Shown here: in pieces, positions 8,001 to 16,001 of the stretch | Layout of the letters: the number at the start of each line of letters is the position of its first letter | How positions within the stretch are numbered: position 1 is the first letter of the stretch | Source: an uncultured Bacteroides sp. | Lineage (GTDB): Bacteria; Bacteroidota; Bacteroidia; Bacteroidales; Bacteroidaceae | Direction of reading: 5' to 3' | Assembly (NCBI GenBank): GCA_959606905.1 | Contig: CAUHML010000065.1 | Span: 1-16,882, forward strand | Length of the DNA stretch: 16,882 bases | Notes under the pieces: model-generated | The model's input: only the letters and a program-made list of their open reading frames with translations | What the model was told of the DNA's origin: nothing | Databases searched by the model: none | Program-made: the position numbers and the translations under genes

Positions 8001-8320
8001 ATAGTCTTTCTCTTAAAGAGATTGAGAAGAAATATGATATTTCGGTTAAAGATTGTAAGAAGCAGGTTAGTAAATCCATAAACGGAAATATGATTTGTAT
8101 TACTATTAATGACTTAAATGCTACTGAACTGGATGATAATTTTGTGGTGCAGATAACGAATAAGCAAAACAGCAGTCAGAGTATGTCTGTTTCAATAAGC
8201 CCGTATATGTATATAAAGAAATCTATGGATTCAAGAAATGCAAAGCTTATAAATCTCAGCAAAGCGATGTATTGGTATAGTCAGAAGGCTATGGAGTATT
8301 CAATGACAGAAAATAGATAA
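5075..8320 (+). CDS. Secreted CHAP-domain peptidoglycan hydrolase with three ricin-type repeats
   Basis: A 1081-residue exported protein. Residues 1-30 are a signal peptide (MKRVFSVLMSIVIVLSCIVF, cleavage after VLAA). The CHAP amidase/endopeptidase domain covers about 33-175: WCADFVSWC with nucleophile Cys61, HVGIM with His123, and IEGN with Glu135 and Asn137 completing the usual site. Residues 179-268 repeat the PTYSNFW domain of the upstream gene. Three ricin B-like units follow at about 270-413, 418-558 and 563-702; each has GKYLDV and NQRW motifs and ends in a QEFxxY strand, and the first two are closely alike. Residues 707-781 match a common Firmicutes beta-sandwich stalk repeat (YDGKEKKPDVTVKYG, then YSNNVKAGTATVTIKGTG). 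The last 300 residues are the shared C-terminal module (LNYGARAQIYFG; final LSKAMYWYSQKAMEY). Likely co-transcribed with the upstream gene, giving paired hydrolases of different specificity. The bound carbohydrate is unknown. Confidence 0.88.
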   Translation: MKRVFSVLMSIVIVLSCIVFIMPPNIVLAANNADDIVSIARGELGSTNYSKYYGGNKGAWCADFVSWCAQQAGVDSIAKSSSCYNMYIGMKNNGCQEVSSPQKGDIVFFYCTKCSSTAGKWCHVGIMEDSTYSIEGNRWSNGVSKVERGNSYSHNGDLGYKHRDGIVRKYLRPKYSVPNPPTYSNFWIDGNFYDLSETITFNVTASGADRFAIGIDKIGGARVVTEGCGSTYSISANRLGTGNYSAYMSVANSAGYVDTYRVGFIVAEKNKYLDIGNNLIANIIKVDSWSHVVNKNSNACIGNEVGNANEYWFFQRQDDGSYTIRSMEDGKYLDVSEAGNRDGLNVYCYDYTGADNQRWFIKQGTNGLILVPKCAINSCLDISNGGSAVDTNAQLWTQAGVAAQEFSIYNHPEVPDFIRCGDNFIANIIKVDTWSSMVNNNSNAEIGKEEGNANEYYEFTRQSDGAYIIKSLEDGKYLDVSDGGNKNGQNVGFSDYTGENNQRWYIKNGSSGKILIPKNATGSCLDISNNGSAVGTNAQIWAQAGVAAQEFSIYTQSKIPNFINFGDDFYANIIKASTWSTLVNKNPNLEVGGEGEAEGSDIWHFRRMKDGTYTIQSLFDGKYLDVEKFSDQKGANVYCYDYTGDSNQRWYLTLGKNGKVLIPKNATRLCLDVSNDGSDAGTNAQLWEPNGTTAQEFNVYKEDTIKLGTANVTLSNNNYIYDGKEKKPDVTVKYGYATLQQGTDYTVEYSNNVKAGTATVTIKGTGIYSGTVSKNFEIKEALYTVYGYQVVINGNFDLKYYIDLSKEAANDTDAYIEFKVGDRVQKVKQRETSNGHYVYTCEVPVAQIGDKVTATLHYKDKLYALSQYSVKDYLNTIVQNKDKKEEYGKAGDIASAILNYGARAQIYFGYKTDSLVNSALSDAEIKKVDSILAQDIKNAITNKESGNLENNDFKYYGDSLVCKSDTGMKLYFENKNSLSLKEIEKKYDISVKDCKKQVSKSINGNMICITINDLNATELDDNFVVQITNKQNSSQSMSVSISPYMYIKKSMDSRNAKLINLSKAMYWYSQKAMEYSMTENR

Positions 8321-8403
8321 GTTTTATAATTATCTTTTCGAATTAATAGATTTAAGGAATACAGTTGCAGCAATTGCTTGGGAAATTGAATAATAACACT
8401 AGG

Positions 8404-8431
8404 AGATAGAGAACGGCAATGTTCTCTATCT
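8404..8431 (+). terminator. Terminator of the hydrolase operon
   Basis: Arms 8404-8414 (AGATAGAGAAC) and 8421-8431 (GTTCTCTATCT) are perfectly complementary over 11 bp around a GGCAAT loop. The following TAATTT is only moderately T-rich. It lies 83 bp after the stop of the second hydrolase gene and marks the operon end. Confidence 0.7.
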
Positions 8432-8647
8432 TAATTTATATTGCATTGAACAAATAAAAATAGTAATATAGAACTATAAGAAAAGAACTATATAAAAATG
8501 GATAATAATAGTAAGGTAATCTTGATAATATAGAGGGAAAGGGAACGTTTATATGAACAAAAAATGGGTGGGCACTTATGGCATTTCAAATGATTTTCTC
8601 AGTGCTACTAAAGGTTTATGATGAGATTTAAAGTGGAGGATTGATTT
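8432..8647 (+). other. AT-rich leader before the RCC1-repeat gene
   Basis: The rest of the 327-bp gap between stop 8320 and start 8648 is AT-rich. I see no RNA gene and no clear promoter pair; GATAAT/TAATAT-like text near 8524-8531 lacks a matching -35 box. AGTGGAGGA at 8632-8640 is the ribosome site for the ATG at 8648. A very short ORF lies at 8553-8621 and is listed separately. Confidence 0.5.
8553..8621 (+). CDS. Possible 22-residue leader ORF
   Basis: An ATG at 8553 follows the purine-rich GAGGGAAAGGGAA (8533-8545) and encodes 22 residues starting MNKKWVGTYGISN, with a TGA at 8619-8621, 26 bp before the RCC1-repeat gene. It matches no family I know. It could be a leader peptide, the remnant of a broken gene, or chance; nothing beyond the ribosome-site-like sequence supports expression. 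Confidence 0.2.
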   Translation: MNKKWVGTYGISNDFLSATKGL

Positions 8648-11600
8648 ATGAAAACTAAAATTATATCTGTTATGTTAGTAATGATATTAATTATTACTTC
8701 TTATTTGCCTGTTTCTGTAATACAAGCTTCTGAAATAGACAGTAGAGCAAGTATGGATAATGGTGTGAAGATAAAATCGTTTTATAGCGATGGTTATACA
8801 TCTGCAGCAATTACAGAGGATGGAGAATTATATTGTTGGGGAAATAATTCGGTCGGAACTGTCGGAAATGGTACTTTTATAAATCAGTTAACACCAGTTA
8901 AAATTCTAGAGGACGTTAGAGAGGTTTTTTTAAGTTCATGGACAACCATCGCAATAACAACGAATGGAGATTTATATTGTTGGGGGTTTAATATATGGGG
9001 GCAGGTCGGAAATGGTACTACTATCAATCAATCAACACCAATCAAAATACTAAAGAATGTGATGGTATTTGATGCAGATGGTTCCACATTTTCAGCAATA
9101 ACAACAAATGGAGATTTATATCGTTGGGGAAGAAATGAAGGTGGAGAATTGGGAAACAATTCTATTATAAATCAGTTAACGCCTATTAAAATATTAGAGA
9201 ATGTTAAAGAATTTTCGTCATATGCTGGCGTATCAGGAGCAATAACGACAAACGGAGATTTATATTGCTGGGGATTAAATTGGGGAGGACACGTAGGAAA
9301 TGGTACAACTGAAAATCAATTAATACCGGTTAAAATATTAGAGAATATAAAGGATTGTTCAATAGAATCTGAAATATCAGGAGCAATAACAACAAACGGA
9401 GATTTATATTGCTGGGGGCGTAATGTACATGGTGCTGTAGGAAATGGTACTACAAATGACCAATTAACACCAGTTAAAGTATTAGAGAATGTTAAAAATG
9501 TCTTGATAAATAATAATTATACAACAGCAGCAGTGACAACAAACGGAGAATTATATTGTTGGGGCGATAATGAGTATGGAAAGGTAGGAAATGGAACTAG
9601 AGATACTCAATTAACACCAGTTAAAATATTGGATAATATAAATTCGTTTTCTTTGAAAATTAATACGGCTGCAGCAATAACAACAAATAGAGAATTATAT
9701 TGCTGGGGGAGCAATAGTTATGGCCAAGTAGGGAATGGAACTAGAGATACTCAATTAACACCAGTTAAAGTATTAAGTAGTGTTAAATGTTTCACAGCAT
9801 ATGATACAAACAAAGCAATAACAGCAAATGGAGATTTATATTGTTGGGGACTTAATAGTTATGGCCAAGTAGGAAATGGAACAACAGTTAATCAATTGAC
9901 ACCGTTGAAAATATTAGAGAATGTTAAAACAGTTAATAAAAATTCTGCAATAACAACAAATGGAGACTTATACTGTTGGGGATATAATACAAATGGCCAG
10001 GTAGGAAATGGAACAACAGATACTCAGTTAACACCATATAAAGTTATATTTCCTAAAGATACAAGTATTGATTCTTCTGTAACTCTTAAAGCAACAGCAA
10101 AAGCAGTAAATGCTTTCTTAAAAAAGACATTAAAGGATCAAAAATGGGCAGATGGTAAAATTGACAGTATTTCTATGGATTTTACCATGAAAGATAAAAA
10201 GTATACTTTTACACCGTTAAATATGGATTTTGCGGCAGGAATGCCTCTGTCGAATTTGAATTATCAGGCAGTTATTGACACAGACAGTAAGACTGTAAAG
10301 GTGTTACTTGGTGCTTCAAAAGATGGAAAGTCGGAAATAAAACAGACAACCAATGTTAATAGTACATCATGGGGACAGCAGTATCAGTCTGTCAAAAAGA
10401 TGTACAAAGACCTGACCGGTTTTGATGCCAAAACTTCAAGGACAACGTGGAACCGGTTTGAAAAAATGAAATCAGAGCTAAATCATTTAAAGTGTGATAT
10501 GTTTGTCAATGCAGATATGAAAATCACCGGCTTTATGGAGTTTTCATATAGTGATGATAGCCGGTTATCATTCAAGGAAGGTGGAATAATTGAGAAAGTA
10601 TCTGTTGATACAAAATTCTCTTCTCCTGTAGTGGCTCCATGGGTATATATATCATTAGGCTTAGGTGTATCTGAAGAAGGAACCCTGAAAGTTCAGGTTA
10701 ATGATAATGTTCCTGAGCTTATTGCATCACTGGAGCTTGCAGCCAAGGCATCAGCCAAGGTAACAGGACAAATTCCGGTCATTGCAAAAGTTGAAGGCAT
10801 GATAGACGCAGAACTTTCAGCAACAGTAGCCAATACTGATCCTAAATTTACAGTTGATATGACAGGTGATATTTCACTTAAGGCAACAGCACTTGCCGGA
10901 ATTATAGAGGTTTACAATAATACCTGGAATTATCTCGACTGTCAGATATATCCGGAATTTAAAAATAATAATGATACAGAAATCGCATCATATAATTCAA
11001 CAGATGAAATGCTGTGTACGGCATCCGGCACAGAACGAATAGTAGGAGCGCAGAGTACTAAGTTGTCCGGTACTGATTTTAGCGAACAAAATGTTTACAG
11101 TCAGAATGAGGCCCGGCTGATATCTTTGAGTAACAATAGAAAAATACTATTATGGCTTGATGACAGTAGGGAGAAAAGCAACAATAACCGCACCACATTA
11201 ATGTATTCTGTTTATGATGGCAGTAACTGGTCAAATCCGGAAGAAGTATGTAATGATGGCTGCTTTGATGGAGAATTCTCTTATTATGTAGAAAACGATA
11301 ACACTGTATATGTTGTTTTCCAAAAAGGAAATATGATTTTTGGAGATGACACAGAATATTCGGATGTTGTACGAAATATAGATCCGTATGTGACCAAATT
11401 TGATGGCAGTACTTTTTCTACTCCGGAAAAGGTAAGAGGTGGCAATAATTCATATGAAGATAATTTTACAATTACAAAGAATGATAGTCAGCTAAAAGTA
11501 ACTTATGTGGAATATCCATCTGATTATCTCGCGGGCAATTCAGATACTTTAAATCTTATGAATACCGTAAATGATGGCTCTGAATGGGCTGATAATATGA

Positions 11601-13732
11601 TTTGTGAAGAAAACAGTTTTATCTCTGATTATGAATATATAGGTAGCCGGCTTTATCTGGAATTATATAACACAGACAAGGGATGCTATGAACTGTATAA
11701 ATCAGATAATGGCAACGATGAATTATTAAAATCTCTTTCAAAGGAGGTTGAATTAGTATCTGCCGGAGATAAAATATATTATGTTGAAAATGATATTTTA
11801 AATACTTTAAAAGCAGATAAAATATCTGAATGTCAATTACCATATGGTACGGATTATAAGATTATCACAAATGGCAACAGCACAAAGCTTGTTTACGAGA
11901 TAATAAATGAGGAGCACAGTTCAGCACTATACAGCGGAGATATTTCGGATGGAACAGTGGGAGATACCTTAATCTACAGGTCTGAAAGTGACTATATAAA
12001 GAGTTACAACGGATGTATTGATGAAAATGGCAATTTAGATATTGCAACAACCTTGTGTACTTTGAATTCAGACCTTTCTGAAAGCAACTATTCATTAAAT
12101 GTTATAGGACGCAAAAAAAATTATTCGCTTGCATCAACATACTTATATTATGATGAGAATAATGTAGTGGCTGATAAGGATTTGGACTTATATTATGATG
12201 TAACTAATAACGGAAATGAAAATATTTTATCATATAATGTTGTACTTTATGATGAAAGCGGAAATACTTTGGCGGATTCTAAAGTAACAACAGGTATTAA
12301 AGTGGGTGAAACCCGTGAAGAAAAATTAGTATATCACATTCCAAAAGATTTTGGTGAGCAAAGCGTCTATATTCAGATACAGTCTGTTGATGGAAAAAAG
12401 ATATATTCAAAGGCTGAAACGGTTATAAAACACAATGATATAGAAATATGCAATGTGCAGGTAAAGCATATGTGTAATGGTGATTACGGTATTGAGTGTA
12501 CATTGAAAAATAATGGTTATCGAAATGCTGATAATGTAGCTATTTCTTTTAATAGCAATGGAGATGATATAATAAAAGAAACTGAGATAGAGCATTTAAA
12601 CAGTGGGGAAACTTGTACAGCCAGTGTTGAGTTGACAGCAGATGAATATGCTTGTATATCAGATAAAACCTTATATTGTGAAGTGTCGAGTTCACTTTCA
12701 GAAAGCGATTACGGTAACAATTCAAAAACAATTGATTTGAATAAAACTACTGCATACGGAATGCATAACTGGGTAAAAGATGAAAAATCCGGAAAATATA
12801 TTTGCAGCATTTGTGGCAAAAAGATAGAAGATGATTATTCTGGTGACCTGAAAGGCCTTTCACTAAGCCTGAGTGATGATATCGGATTGAATTTTGTTAT
12901 GCAACTGTCAGATTCTTTACTGATTGATAAAGATAATGCATATGTCGAATTTACACCTGAAGGAAGCAAAAAATTCACACGTGTATATCTTAAGGACGCA
13001 GACAAGGTAAATTACAACGGAACCGACTGTTATTCATTTAAATGCAGGGTTAATGCCGCAGAAATGACCAAAAAGGTAAACGCGGTGCTTCATTGCAATG
13101 ATTGGACAGGACAGACATATTCATATTCGGTTTATGACTATGCAAGCAAAATACTAGCCGAGCCAGAAAGCAGCGAATACAAGTCATCAGCACTACTAAT
13201 AAAAGCAATGCTGAACTATGGCGGATATGCTCAGATTTATTTTAATGAAAATACGGATGCTCTTGCCAATAAGGGATTATATAATAAGACCAATGATCCT
13301 GTATTAACAACTAATACAACAGTTTCAAAAGACTATAATTATGCTGTATTCAACAACAATATGGGCGTTTCATTCATAGGCGGCAGTCTTGTCCTGAATT
13401 CCGGTACGGATTTGAAGCTGTATTATGGCATAGATGACAAAAATGTGGCTCATAACATAAATGTGAGTGTAAATGGACAAAATGTTGCACCTGAGTATGA
13501 TGGAACTATCATGTGTGTAAGAGTCCCGGATATTAGCATTTCATCGCTTGGTGATACATATAACGTTAAAATCAGCGTGAATGGAAAAGAGATAAATCAG
13601 AAGTATAGTGCAATGACATATATGTATAAGGCGTTAAATGCACAAAACTCTAATACAAAGCTGAATAATGTAGTAAAGGCGTTATATCTTTATAATGAAG
13701 CAGCAAAGCAGTATTCGATGGGAATTGAATAA
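8648..13732 (+). CDS. Giant secreted RCC1-repeat protein with shared C-terminal module
   Basis: A 1694-residue exported protein behind a good AGTGGAGGA site. Residues 1-28 are a signal peptide (MKTKIISVMLVMILIITSYL, cleavage near IQASE). Nine RCC1-type repeats follow (about 36-475; LYCWG motifs from residue 62 to 442, period about 47), each with a DLYCWGxNxxGQVGNGT core, suggesting a beta-propeller interaction surface. About 480-800 is an unrecognised region rich in alternating strands. About 825-1150 holds WSNPEEV and FSTPEKV-like segments resembling another propeller. Two CARDB-like beta-sandwiches lie near 1177-1262 and 1264-1360 (VTNNGNENI, LKNNGYRNA). A small segment near 1371-1395 has a His and a C-x2-C pair (MHNWV, CSICGKK). 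Residues 1399-1694 are the module shared with the two hydrolases (LSLSDDIGLNF, KAMLNYGGYAQIYF, KALYLYNEAAKQY). No catalytic motif is seen, so an adhesin or scaffold role is inference. Confidence 0.85.
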   Translation: MKTKIISVMLVMILIITSYLPVSVIQASEIDSRASMDNGVKIKSFYSDGYTSAAITEDGELYCWGNNSVGTVGNGTFINQLTPVKILEDVREVFLSSWTTIAITTNGDLYCWGFNIWGQVGNGTTINQSTPIKILKNVMVFDADGSTFSAITTNGDLYRWGRNEGGELGNNSIINQLTPIKILENVKEFSSYAGVSGAITTNGDLYCWGLNWGGHVGNGTTENQLIPVKILENIKDCSIESEISGAITTNGDLYCWGRNVHGAVGNGTTNDQLTPVKVLENVKNVLINNNYTTAAVTTNGELYCWGDNEYGKVGNGTRDTQLTPVKILDNINSFSLKINTAAAITTNRELYCWGSNSYGQVGNGTRDTQLTPVKVLSSVKCFTAYDTNKAITANGDLYCWGLNSYGQVGNGTTVNQLTPLKILENVKTVNKNSAITTNGDLYCWGYNTNGQVGNGTTDTQLTPYKVIFPKDTSIDSSVTLKATAKAVNAFLKKTLKDQKWADGKIDSISMDFTMKDKKYTFTPLNMDFAAGMPLSNLNYQAVIDTDSKTVKVLLGASKDGKSEIKQTTNVNSTSWGQQYQSVKKMYKDLTGFDAKTSRTTWNRFEKMKSELNHLKCDMFVNADMKITGFMEFSYSDDSRLSFKEGGIIEKVSVDTKFSSPVVAPWVYISLGLGVSEEGTLKVQVNDNVPELIASLELAAKASAKVTGQIPVIAKVEGMIDAELSATVANTDPKFTVDMTGDISLKATALAGIIEVYNNTWNYLDCQIYPEFKNNNDTEIASYNSTDEMLCTASGTERIVGAQSTKLSGTDFSEQNVYSQNEARLISLSNNRKILLWLDDSREKSNNNRTTLMYSVYDGSNWSNPEEVCNDGCFDGEFSYYVENDNTVYVVFQKGNMIFGDDTEYSDVVRNIDPYVTKFDGSTFSTPEKVRGGNNSYEDNFTITKNDSQLKVTYVEYPSDYLAGNSDTLNLMNTVNDGSEWADNMICEENSFISDYEYIGSRLYLELYNTDKGCYELYKSDNGNDELLKSLSKEVELVSAGDKIYYVENDILNTLKADKISECQLPYGTDYKIITNGNSTKLVYEIINEEHSSALYSGDISDGTVGDTLIYRSESDYIKSYNGCIDENGNLDIATTLCTLNSDLSESNYSLNVIGRKKNYSLASTYLYYDENNVVADKDLDLYYDVTNNGNENILSYNVVLYDESGNTLADSKVTTGIKVGETREEKLVYHIPKDFGEQSVYIQIQSVDGKKIYSKAETVIKHNDIEICNVQVKHMCNGDYGIECTLKNNGYRNADNVAISFNSNGDDIIKETEIEHLNSGETCTASVELTADEYACISDKTLYCEVSSSLSESDYGNNSKTIDLNKTTAYGMHNWVKDEKSGKYICSICGKKIEDDYSGDLKGLSLSLSDDIGLNFVMQLSDSLLIDKDNAYVEFTPEGSKKFTRVYLKDADKVNYNGTDCYSFKCRVNAAEMTKKVNAVLHCNDWTGQTYSYSVYDYASKILAEPESSEYKSSALLIKAMLNYGGYAQIYFNENTDALANKGLYNKTNDPVLTTNTTVSKDYNYAVFNNNMGVSFIGGSLVLNSGTDLKLYYGIDDKNVAHNINVSVNGQNVAPEYDGTIMCVRVPDISISSLGDTYNVKISVNGKEINQKYSAMTYMYKALNAQNSNTKLNNVVKALYLYNEAAKQYSMGIE
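8786..10045 (+). repeat. Nine tandem RCC1 coding repeats (about 143 bp each)
   Basis: The DNA repeats motifs such as GGAGATTTATATTG and GTAGGAAATGG at roughly 143-bp spacing. Some neighbours are nearly identical: a stretch beginning ATGGAACTAGAGATACTCAA occurs at about 9591 and 9734, and AGTTATGGCCAAGTAG occurs in two successive units. The central units are therefore recent duplications, while the outer ones have diverged. Confidence 0.8.
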
Positions 13733-13748
13733 TCGCGGGTAATCGAAG

Positions 13749-13824
13749 TTTTTGAGGGTTTGCCAAAGTTTATGAGGGTCAGTCGTGAAGGGCTGACCCT
13801 TTTAGAATGCCGGTTTTTGAGGGT
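13749..13824 (+). repeat. Dispersed terminator-like repeat, copy 2
   Basis: Second copy of the element at 764-840. The TTTTTGAGGG ends are 65 bp apart, with the same GCCAAAGTTTATGAGGGTCA core and TTTTAGAATGCC segment. It starts 16 bp after the stop of the RCC1-repeat gene. The few differences leave the hairpin pairing intact. Confidence 0.85.
13775..13803 (+). terminator. Hairpin terminator of the RCC1-repeat gene
   Basis: Arms 13775-13782 (AGGGTCAG) and 13793-13800 (CTGACCCT) pair perfectly over 8 bp around a 10-nt loop, with four T residues at 13800-13803. It is the fully paired version of the hairpin at 790-818. Confidence 0.7.
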
Positions 13825-13892
13825 TCGTGCTTAAAGTTCTTAACTTATTTATGATTTGATGATTAACTTTACACTGATATTTAATAAACCAC

Positions 13893-13920
13893 TTGACAAA
13901 ATTACTTAAAATGGTAAAAT
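13893..13920 (+). promoter_or_regulatory. SigA-type promoter for the XRE-ImmA unit
   Basis: A perfect TTGACA (13893-13898) is followed after 16 bp by TAAAAT (13915-13920), preceded by TGG to give an extended -10. It lies 33 bp before the ATG at 13954. Ribosome site CGGAGG (13939-13944 region) stands nine bases from that start. The XRE protein encoded in the same unit may bind here to autoregulate, as its relatives do, but I see no clear operator palindrome. Confidence 0.75.
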
Positions 13921-13953
13921 GATATAAAATAATTTGCGCGGAGGTAATAATAT

Positions 13954-14688
13954 ATGCGGCAATACACAGATAAAATACCATTAGATACTAATGTTGTGAA
14001 GTTGATTATTAAAGCGATTGAAAATGCAGATTATCTATATTGTAGCTATTTGCAGGAAGAAAAATTTCCGACCAATAATGGTAGCGAAGGAGCAAAGTGG
14101 AATTACATAAATAGAGAAGTCGAAAAGGATATGGAAGAGGGGAGATACCAAATCGAAGTTTTGTGTCGCGGACCATGGAAATTTCTGGGAATATATGATC
14201 GTGAGACCAGATATTTTTATACGCTTATGAGAGAAAAGAATCTTCATTCTTTGAGAAAAAATCAAAATACAAAACTTTTTCATTATGTAAATGCTCTTAG
14301 CCGTTTAAATGAGGGGTTAAGGAGCATGTATGCAGTGGAATATGAACAGTTATGTCTGTTTTCGGATATGTTATACGATAATGAAAAAGAGGAAACCCTG
14401 GATTGGATACTGGAGAAACTCATTGCTAAAATTGATGGTTCAATAGAGAGATATGTTTTAATATCATTTGATATTTCACATGGTCAGGTAACGGCAATTA
14501 AGGGAACTGTTCCTGCGGTTGGAATGAATTATTTTAAAGAGGAAGATTGGACAGATTTATTAAATGCATCATATTCCTTTACAGATCTTGGTGGATCGGG
14601 AGAAGTTCCAGAAGAAGATGTAATGTTGGAGCGCAAGCCAAAGCTGCGTAGAAGGAATAGAAAAGAAGAACAGAAGAATGCTGAATAA
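13954..14688 (+). CDS. Uncharacterised protein (possibly DUF5986-like) upstream of XRE-ImmA protease
   Basis: A 244-residue soluble protein without signal peptide or membrane segment. Visible features: an N-terminal helical part (VVKLIIKAIENADYLY), then TNNG and KWNYINREVEK, CRGPWKFLGIYDRETRYFYTLMRE in the middle, an acidic helical centre (NEKEETLDWILEKLIAKI), a VLISFDISHGQV strand segment, and a highly basic tail (ERKPKLRRRNRKEEQ). The TNNG...WNxIN...RGPW...YD...T...LMRE pattern reminds me of the DUF5986 family, but that is from memory and uncertain. It is the first gene of a two-gene unit, with 26 bp to the XRE-ImmA gene. By analogy with other ImmA-linked pairs it could be a substrate, partner or toxin of the protease. 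No catalytic residues are evident, and the function is unknown. Confidence 0.8.
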   Translation: MRQYTDKIPLDTNVVKLIIKAIENADYLYCSYLQEEKFPTNNGSEGAKWNYINREVEKDMEEGRYQIEVLCRGPWKFLGIYDRETRYFYTLMREKNLHSLRKNQNTKLFHYVNALSRLNEGLRSMYAVEYEQLCLFSDMLYDNEKEETLDWILEKLIAKIDGSIERYVLISFDISHGQVTAIKGTVPAVGMNYFKEEDWTDLLNASYSFTDLGGSGEVPEEDVMLERKPKLRRRNRKEEQKNAE

Positions 14689-14714
14689 AAATAATACTGA
14701 AGGAGTAAAGTGCC

Positions 14715-15872
14715 GTGATGAAAACTCAGGTGGGATTCAATGGGAAGAGGTTAAAAGCTGCACGTTTGTATAGAGGGCTGACGATATCAGAAGAGGCTAA
14801 AATGTCGGATATATCAAAACAGGCAATCTCTCAATTTGAAAACGGTAAGACAGAACCTAGGTTAGAAACATTAATGAAGATAATGCAAGTATTGAGGTTT
14901 CCAAGAGAATATTTTTATGAAAATCCGGAGGATAAAGTAGTAATTGGAGACACATATTTTAGATCATTATCTTCCACGAGTAACAAAGAGCGTCTGGCAC
15001 AGATAGAATGTGTTAAGCTATTGGTTGCTATTTATCGTGGAATAGATGAATATATAGCCTTTCCGGAACTGAATCTATATACAGTCCCGGAAGATTTTGA
15101 TTTTGATATTGAAGCATTAGCAAAAAATGTACGCAAATTTTGGAATATAGGTAATGACAGAATATTAAATCTTGTAAGTATCTTGGAAAAGAATGGAGTT
15201 ATTGTAAGTACACGATTCACAAATGGAAATAAAATAGATGCATATAGTCAGATAGAGAACATAAATGATAAAATAATAGCTGTTATTATTTTAGGTGACG
15301 ATAAAGAAAATGCTTTTAGAAGAAATTTCAGTGCGGCACATGAGCTTGGGCATTTATTGTTGGATGACTTCTATGATATAGAGGGAATGAGTAAAATTGA
15401 ATATAAAGAAATGGAAGATACAATGAATCGTTTTGCTGGAGCGTTATTGGTACCGGAAGAGCTTTATAGGATGGATTTACAGACAAATGCAAAAACAGAA
15501 CTTAATTTTTATATTCAAATGAAAAAGAAATATGGTGTATCAGCAGCTGCACTTATAGTAAGAGCAAGGCAACTGGAAGAAATTACAATAAATCAGTATC
15601 AATATCTGATGAAACAATTGTCGCAAAAAGGATATAGAAAATGTGAACCTTATGATAAAGAAACTAAGCAAATGCAACCAAGATACTTAAAAGAAGCAAT
15701 GAGAATGATTATTGAAGAAGATAAAGTAACTGGAACAGAATTTTTGGAAGTGGTTTCTGAGAAGGGCGTCAGTGTATCAGAAGAAATAGTGGAAAATATA
15801 CTTAATTTGGATGAGGGATATTTGAGAATGAATGACAGTTCGGGAGAAATTGTTGCTTTGGAAAGGCGATAA
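14715..15872 (+). CDS. XRE-family HTH / ImmA-IrrE metallopeptidase fusion
   Basis: About 385 residues. Residues 8-70 are an XRE helix-turn-helix (GKRLKAARLYRGLTISEEAK, then ISKQAISQFENGKTEPRLETL), which binds operator DNA. Residues about 130-285 are an ImmA/IrrE (M78) zinc protease: SAAHELGHLLLDD carries the HExxH-type site (HELGH), and MEDTMNRFAGALLVPEEL gives the usual third ligand region and LxP motif. The C-terminal 90 residues are helical and unassigned. Relatives cleave or inactivate repressors, as ImmA does for ImmR in ICEBs1, or act in toxin-antitoxin-like pairs. The gene follows the 13954 gene by 26 bp, probably in one transcript. Start choice: GTG 14715 is nine bases from AAGGAG at 14700-14705, and ATG 14718 is twelve; either is possible and they differ by one residue. 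No integrase or phage structural genes are seen in the window to show its host element. Confidence 0.88.
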   Translation: MMKTQVGFNGKRLKAARLYRGLTISEEAKMSDISKQAISQFENGKTEPRLETLMKIMQVLRFPREYFYENPEDKVVIGDTYFRSLSSTSNKERLAQIECVKLLVAIYRGIDEYIAFPELNLYTVPEDFDFDIEALAKNVRKFWNIGNDRILNLVSILEKNGVIVSTRFTNGNKIDAYSQIENINDKIIAVIILGDDKENAFRRNFSAAHELGHLLLDDFYDIEGMSKIEYKEMEDTMNRFAGALLVPEELYRMDLQTNAKTELNFYIQMKKKYGVSAAALIVRARQLEEITINQYQYLMKQLSQKGYRKCEPYDKETKQMQPRYLKEAMRMIIEEDKVTGTEFLEVVSEKGVSVSEEIVENILNLDEGYLRMNDSSGEIVALERR

Positions 15873-15935
15873 TAATAATTTCAAGAATGTAACAATTGCA
15901 GGATTTTTTGGTTAGTGATAGTGAGATATCATATA

Positions 15936-15957
15936 TTTTTTAGAGGAGGCAAACTAT
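15936..15957 (+). repeat. IS66 leader stub
   Basis: TTTTTTAGAGGAGGCAAACT followed by AT matches 951-972, the ribosome-site region of the IS66 tnpA, at 21 of 22 bases. Neither the upstream hairpin arm nor the ORF start is present here, so only a fragment remains. Confidence 0.45.
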
Positions 15958-16001
15958 TGTATATTTCGTTGCAAATGAACCGCTTGCACGGCCTTTATGA
16001 G

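Noticed and set aside
8648..10070. RCC1 repeats as eukaryotic contamination
   Set aside because: The gene has a bacterial signal peptide, a ribosome site and the same C-terminal module as its bacterial neighbours.
13954..15872. Firm call of a prophage or ICE immunity region
   Set aside because: No integrase, repressor pair, structural or conjugation gene is present; only the XRE-ImmA fusion hints at it.
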